Assembly: GCF_031581025.1 (NCBI RefSeq)
Contig: NZ_JAVLCA010000004.1
DNA: 64,000 bases
Strand: one strand, 5' to 3'
From: Salibaculum sp031581025
Lineage (GTDB): Bacteria > Pseudomonadota > Alphaproteobacteria > Rhodobacterales > Rhodobacteraceae
The notes beneath the pieces are model-generated. The model ran no database searches and had not been told where the DNA came from. It saw only the letters and a list, made by a program, of their open reading frames with translations. Positions 61,807 to 64,000 of the stretch are shown one piece after another; position 1 is the stretch's first letter, and every line of letters starts with the position of its first letter. The translations under genes and the position numbers were made by a program.

Positions 61807-63103
61807 GCGGGCGAACCCGCCGCTGGCCGGTGCGCCGCCCGGTTGTGATCGGGCTGCTGTCGCTGCTGCTGCTGGGCGGCTTCGGCGCGGCTGGGCCGTC
61901 ACCGCGCAGATCACCGGGGCGGTGATCGCCTCGGGCCGGATCGAGGTCGAGCAGAACCGCCAGGTCGTCCAGCACATCGACGGCGGCGTGGTGCGCGACA
62001 TCCTTGTGTCCGAGGGCGACACTGTGCCCGCGGGCACGGTGCTGATGCGGCTGGACCCGGGCGACCTGGCGGCGCAACTGACCATCATCGAGGGGCAGTT
62101 GTTCGAGATCCTCGCCCGCCGTGCCCGCTATGAGGCCGAGCGGGACCATGCCGAAAGGCTGTCATTCGACCCGATCCTGCATGCAGCCGGCAGCGCTGCG
62201 ACGACGGAGCTGATGCAGGGGCAGGAACGACTGTTCCGCGCCCGTCTGGAAACCGCAGCGCAAGAGGCCGAGCAGTTGCACCGCCGCGCCGGGCAGGTGC
62301 GCAGCCAGGTCTCGGGGATCGAGGCGCAGCAGGCGGCGGTGGACCGTCAGCTCGCGCTGATCGAGCAGGAACTGACAAGCCAGCGATCCCTGCTGGAGCG
62401 AGGTCTGGCCCAGGCGGGAACAGTCCTGACGCTGGAACGTGAAAAGGCCCGTTTGTCGGGGCAGGCGGGGAACCTCGCCGCCCGCAAGGCCGAAGCCGAG
62501 GAGAAGATCACCGGACTGGCGCTCGAGATCATCCGCCTGCGCACCGGCCGCCGGGAAGAGGCGATCACCCGCCTGCGCGACCTGCAATTCAACGAGCTGG
62601 AGCTGCGCGAGCAGCGGGCCGATCTGCAACGCCGCCTGGACCGACTGGAGATTCGCGCGCCCGTCTCGGGCGCGGTCCACGGGCTGACGGTCTTCGGCGC
62701 CGGCGCGGTGATACGCCCGGCGGACCCTGTCCTCTACCTCGTGCCGCAGGACCGGCCTCTGGGGATCGCCGCCCGGGTGGCGCCTACGGACATCGATTCA
62801 GTCCGGCGCGGGCAGGAGGTGACGCTGCGCTTTTCCTCGCTGGACCGGCGCCGCACCCCCGCGCTGTTCGGCACCGTGCGCCAGGTCTCGGCCGATGCCT
62901 TCACCGACGAGACGACGGGCCGCAGCTACTACGAGGCCAAGGTGGTGCTGAACGCGGACGAGGCCGAGCGCCTGCCCGAGGGCACAACCCTGATCCCCGG
63001 CATGCCGGTCGAGACCTTCATCCGCACCGTGGACCGCACGCCCATGGCCTATCTGACCCAGCCGCTCATGGATTACATCTCGCGCACTTTTCGGGAGGGG
63101 TAG
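61803..63103 (+). pseudogene. HlyD-family type I secretion adaptor gene with a frameshift
   Basis: From the ATG at 61803 the frame gives a basic start and a membrane anchor (PVVIGLLSLLLLGGFGA) but then stops at TGA 61923-61925. The rest of a normal HlyD adaptor is in the next frame: GWAVTAQITGAVIASGRIEV, the biotinyl-like GGVVRDILVSEGDTV, a long coiled coil (about 200 residues) and the C-terminal barrel, to 63103. Adding one G in the run around 61886-61895 (GCGCGGCTGGG) would join the two. So one base appears missing, either a true disruption or an assembly error. A GTG at 61922 would give 393 residues without the anchor and is not a credible alternative. No slippery sequence was seen. Confidence 0.8.
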
Positions 63104-63171
63104 CATTGGGGCTTTCACGGCTGCCGGATTGGGGCTAGCGTCGCGGCCGAGCAACGTCAGGGAGCCCGCAC

Positions 63172-63630
63172 ATGACCATCGAATCGCGTCTTGCCGAACT
63201 TGGCGTCGCCCTGCCCGACGCGCCCGCCCCGGCGGCCAACTACGTGGCTTTCGTGCAAAGCGGATCCCTGGTGCATGTCTCGGGCCAGATCGCCATGGAC
63301 GCCGATGGCCCGGTCAAGGGCAAGCTGGGGGACACCATGACCGTCGATCAGGGCGCCGCCGCGGCCCGGCTCTGCGCGATCAGTCTTCTGGCCCAGCTCA
63401 AGGCCGCCTGCGACGGCGATCTCGACAGGCTGGTGCGGGTCGTCAAACTGACCGGCTTTGTCAATTCCACCCCAGACTTCACCGACCAGCCAAAGGTGAT
63501 CAACGGCGCAAGCGATTTCATGGTCGAGACCCTCGGCGAGGCCGGGCGCCACGCCCGCTCGGCTGTCTCCGCTGCCGCCCTTCCGCTTGGGGTGGCCGTC
63601 GAGATCGAGGGCCTCTTCGAGATCGACTGA
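63172..63630 (+). CDS. RidA (YjgF/YER057c/UK114) family protein
   Basis: RidA family members hydrolyse reactive enamines or imines made by PLP enzymes. The 152-residue protein has the family fold with VHVSGQIAMD, VKLTGFVNST, the conserved Arg in GRHARSAVSAAALPLGVAVEIEG. It is of the longer YjgF-like subclass used outside canonical RidA, and its substrate is not clear. Its stop overlaps the GDPD start (TGATG). Confidence 0.88.
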   Translation: MTIESRLAELGVALPDAPAPAANYVAFVQSGSLVHVSGQIAMDADGPVKGKLGDTMTVDQGAAAARLCAISLLAQLKAACDGDLDRLVRVVKLTGFVNSTPDFTDQPKVINGASDFMVETLGEAGRHARSAVSAAALPLGVAVEIEGLFEID

Positions 63631-64000
63631 TGCTGCCGACCGGCTTTCACGCACACCCCTTCGCTCACCGGGCGCTGCACGGGCCGGGGCGGCCCGAGAA
63701 CAGCCGCTCAGCCATCGACGCGGCCATCAGCGCCGGCTACGGTATCGAGATCGACCTGCAGCTTTCCAGAGATGGCCAGGCCATGGTGTTCCACGACTAT
63801 GCGCTGGATCGGCTGAACGGTGCGTGGGGGCCGGTGCGCCAGCACAGCGCGCAAGACCTTTCGGCGATCCAGCTCAACGGAAGCGAAGAAGGCATCCCGA
63901 CCCTGCGCCAGGTCCTCGACCAGGTCGCCGGTGCCGTTCCCCTGCTGATCGAGGTCAAGGACCAGGACGGCGCGCTGGGGGCGGATGTCGGCCCACTGGA
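63630..64000 (+). CDS. Glycerophosphodiester phosphodiesterase, N-terminal part (cut by window edge)
   Basis: The first 123 codons are visible. They show the GDPD domain with AHRALHGPGRPENS (catalytic His-Arg and ENS), IEIDLQLSRDG (Glu/Asp metal ligands), VFHDYALDRLNG with the second His, and LIEVKDQ. The enzyme cleaves glycerophosphodiesters to glycerol-3-phosphate and an alcohol. The usual HRG is HRA here. It is coupled by TGATG to the RidA gene. The rest is beyond position 64000. Confidence 0.9.
   Translation, partial: MLPTGFHAHPFAHRALHGPGRPENSRSAIDAAISAGYGIEIDLQLSRDGQAMVFHDYALDRLNGAWGPVRQHSAQDLSAIQLNGSEEGIPTLRQVLDQVAGAVPLLIEVKDQDGALGADVGPL

Noticed and set aside
61880..61925. Programmed frameshift in the HlyD gene
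   Set aside because: No slippery heptamer or pseudoknot was seen near the shift; a missing base is simpler.
61922..63103. Internal GTG start giving a 393-residue HlyD
   Set aside because: It lacks the inner-membrane anchor that the family needs, and an anchor is encoded just upstream in the other frame.

Overview
The window reads as a chromosomal core segment of a GC-rich alphaproteobacterium, most likely a Rhodobacterales/Roseobacteraceae member. This rests on gene content and order: a chvI-chvG-hprK-rapZ-manX-ptsH block next to pckA; an rpoZ-rsh-DUF2062-pdxJ-acpS-lepB-rnc-era-recO block; an ethylmalonyl-CoA-pathway-type acyl-CoA dehydrogenase; a PduO-type adenosyltransferase beside a twin-TM protein; tandem deformylase genes beside fmt; and a FnrL-type box. 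About 67 protein genes are packed with short gaps. I saw no rRNA or tRNA genes, insertion sequences, prophage genes or CRISPR array.

Layout. 1-8 kb: the start of a tuf gene (cut by the edge), a lipoprotein, parC, an SDR enzyme, a twin-helix membrane protein with a cobalamin adenosyltransferase, etfBA and a DUF6473-like gene. 8-19 kb: hbd, an acyltransferase, the PTS-type regulatory block (HPr, EIIA-Man, RapZ, short HprK) with ChvG/ChvI, then pckA, a TSUP exporter and mcd. 19-30 kb: trmO, recO, a small FnrL-box gene, DUF1491, era, rnc, lepB, acpS, a LysE exporter, pdxJ, DUF2062, rsh, rpoZ, folK and a NYN-domain gene. 30-38 kb: cytochrome c, ispH, DUF3429, rnhA, fmt, two deformylase genes (one with degenerate catalytic motifs), a PatB-type C-S lyase, a glutathionyl-hydroquinone reductase and an MltB-type transglycosylase. 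38-48 kb: smc, a TsoY-like membrane protein, a ThDP enzyme, an FMN reductase, an FAD oxidoreductase divergent from mnmD, and a DMT exporter. 48-64 kb: an Slt transglycosylase, dapA, smpB, sseA, an aromatic aminotransferase, amtB-glnK, a class A PBP, mlaC-mlaA, a type I secretion ABC/HlyD pair whose HlyD gene carries a frameshift, a RidA protein and a GDPD cut by the right edge.

How it fits together. Etf, Mcd, Hbd and PckA belong to one physiology: growth on acetate, C4 acids or fatty acids through the ethylmalonyl-CoA pathway and gluconeogenesis, with Mcd electrons passing to Etf. The leaders of etfBA, pckA and mcd share a GCGCTAA-centred, partly palindromic element that looks like a LacI-family operator. 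ChvG/ChvI and the HPr/HprK system sit beside pckA and probably sense envelope and carbon status. The other blocks are housekeeping: translation, cell wall, (p)ppGpp, ammonium uptake and lipid transport.

I found no clear candidate for an entirely new multi-gene system. The strongest leads are the shared operator, the FnrL box in front of a 60-residue protein, the degenerate deformylase paralogue, the single-cysteine TsoY-like protein, the split mnmD/mnmC pair and the frameshifted HlyD gene.
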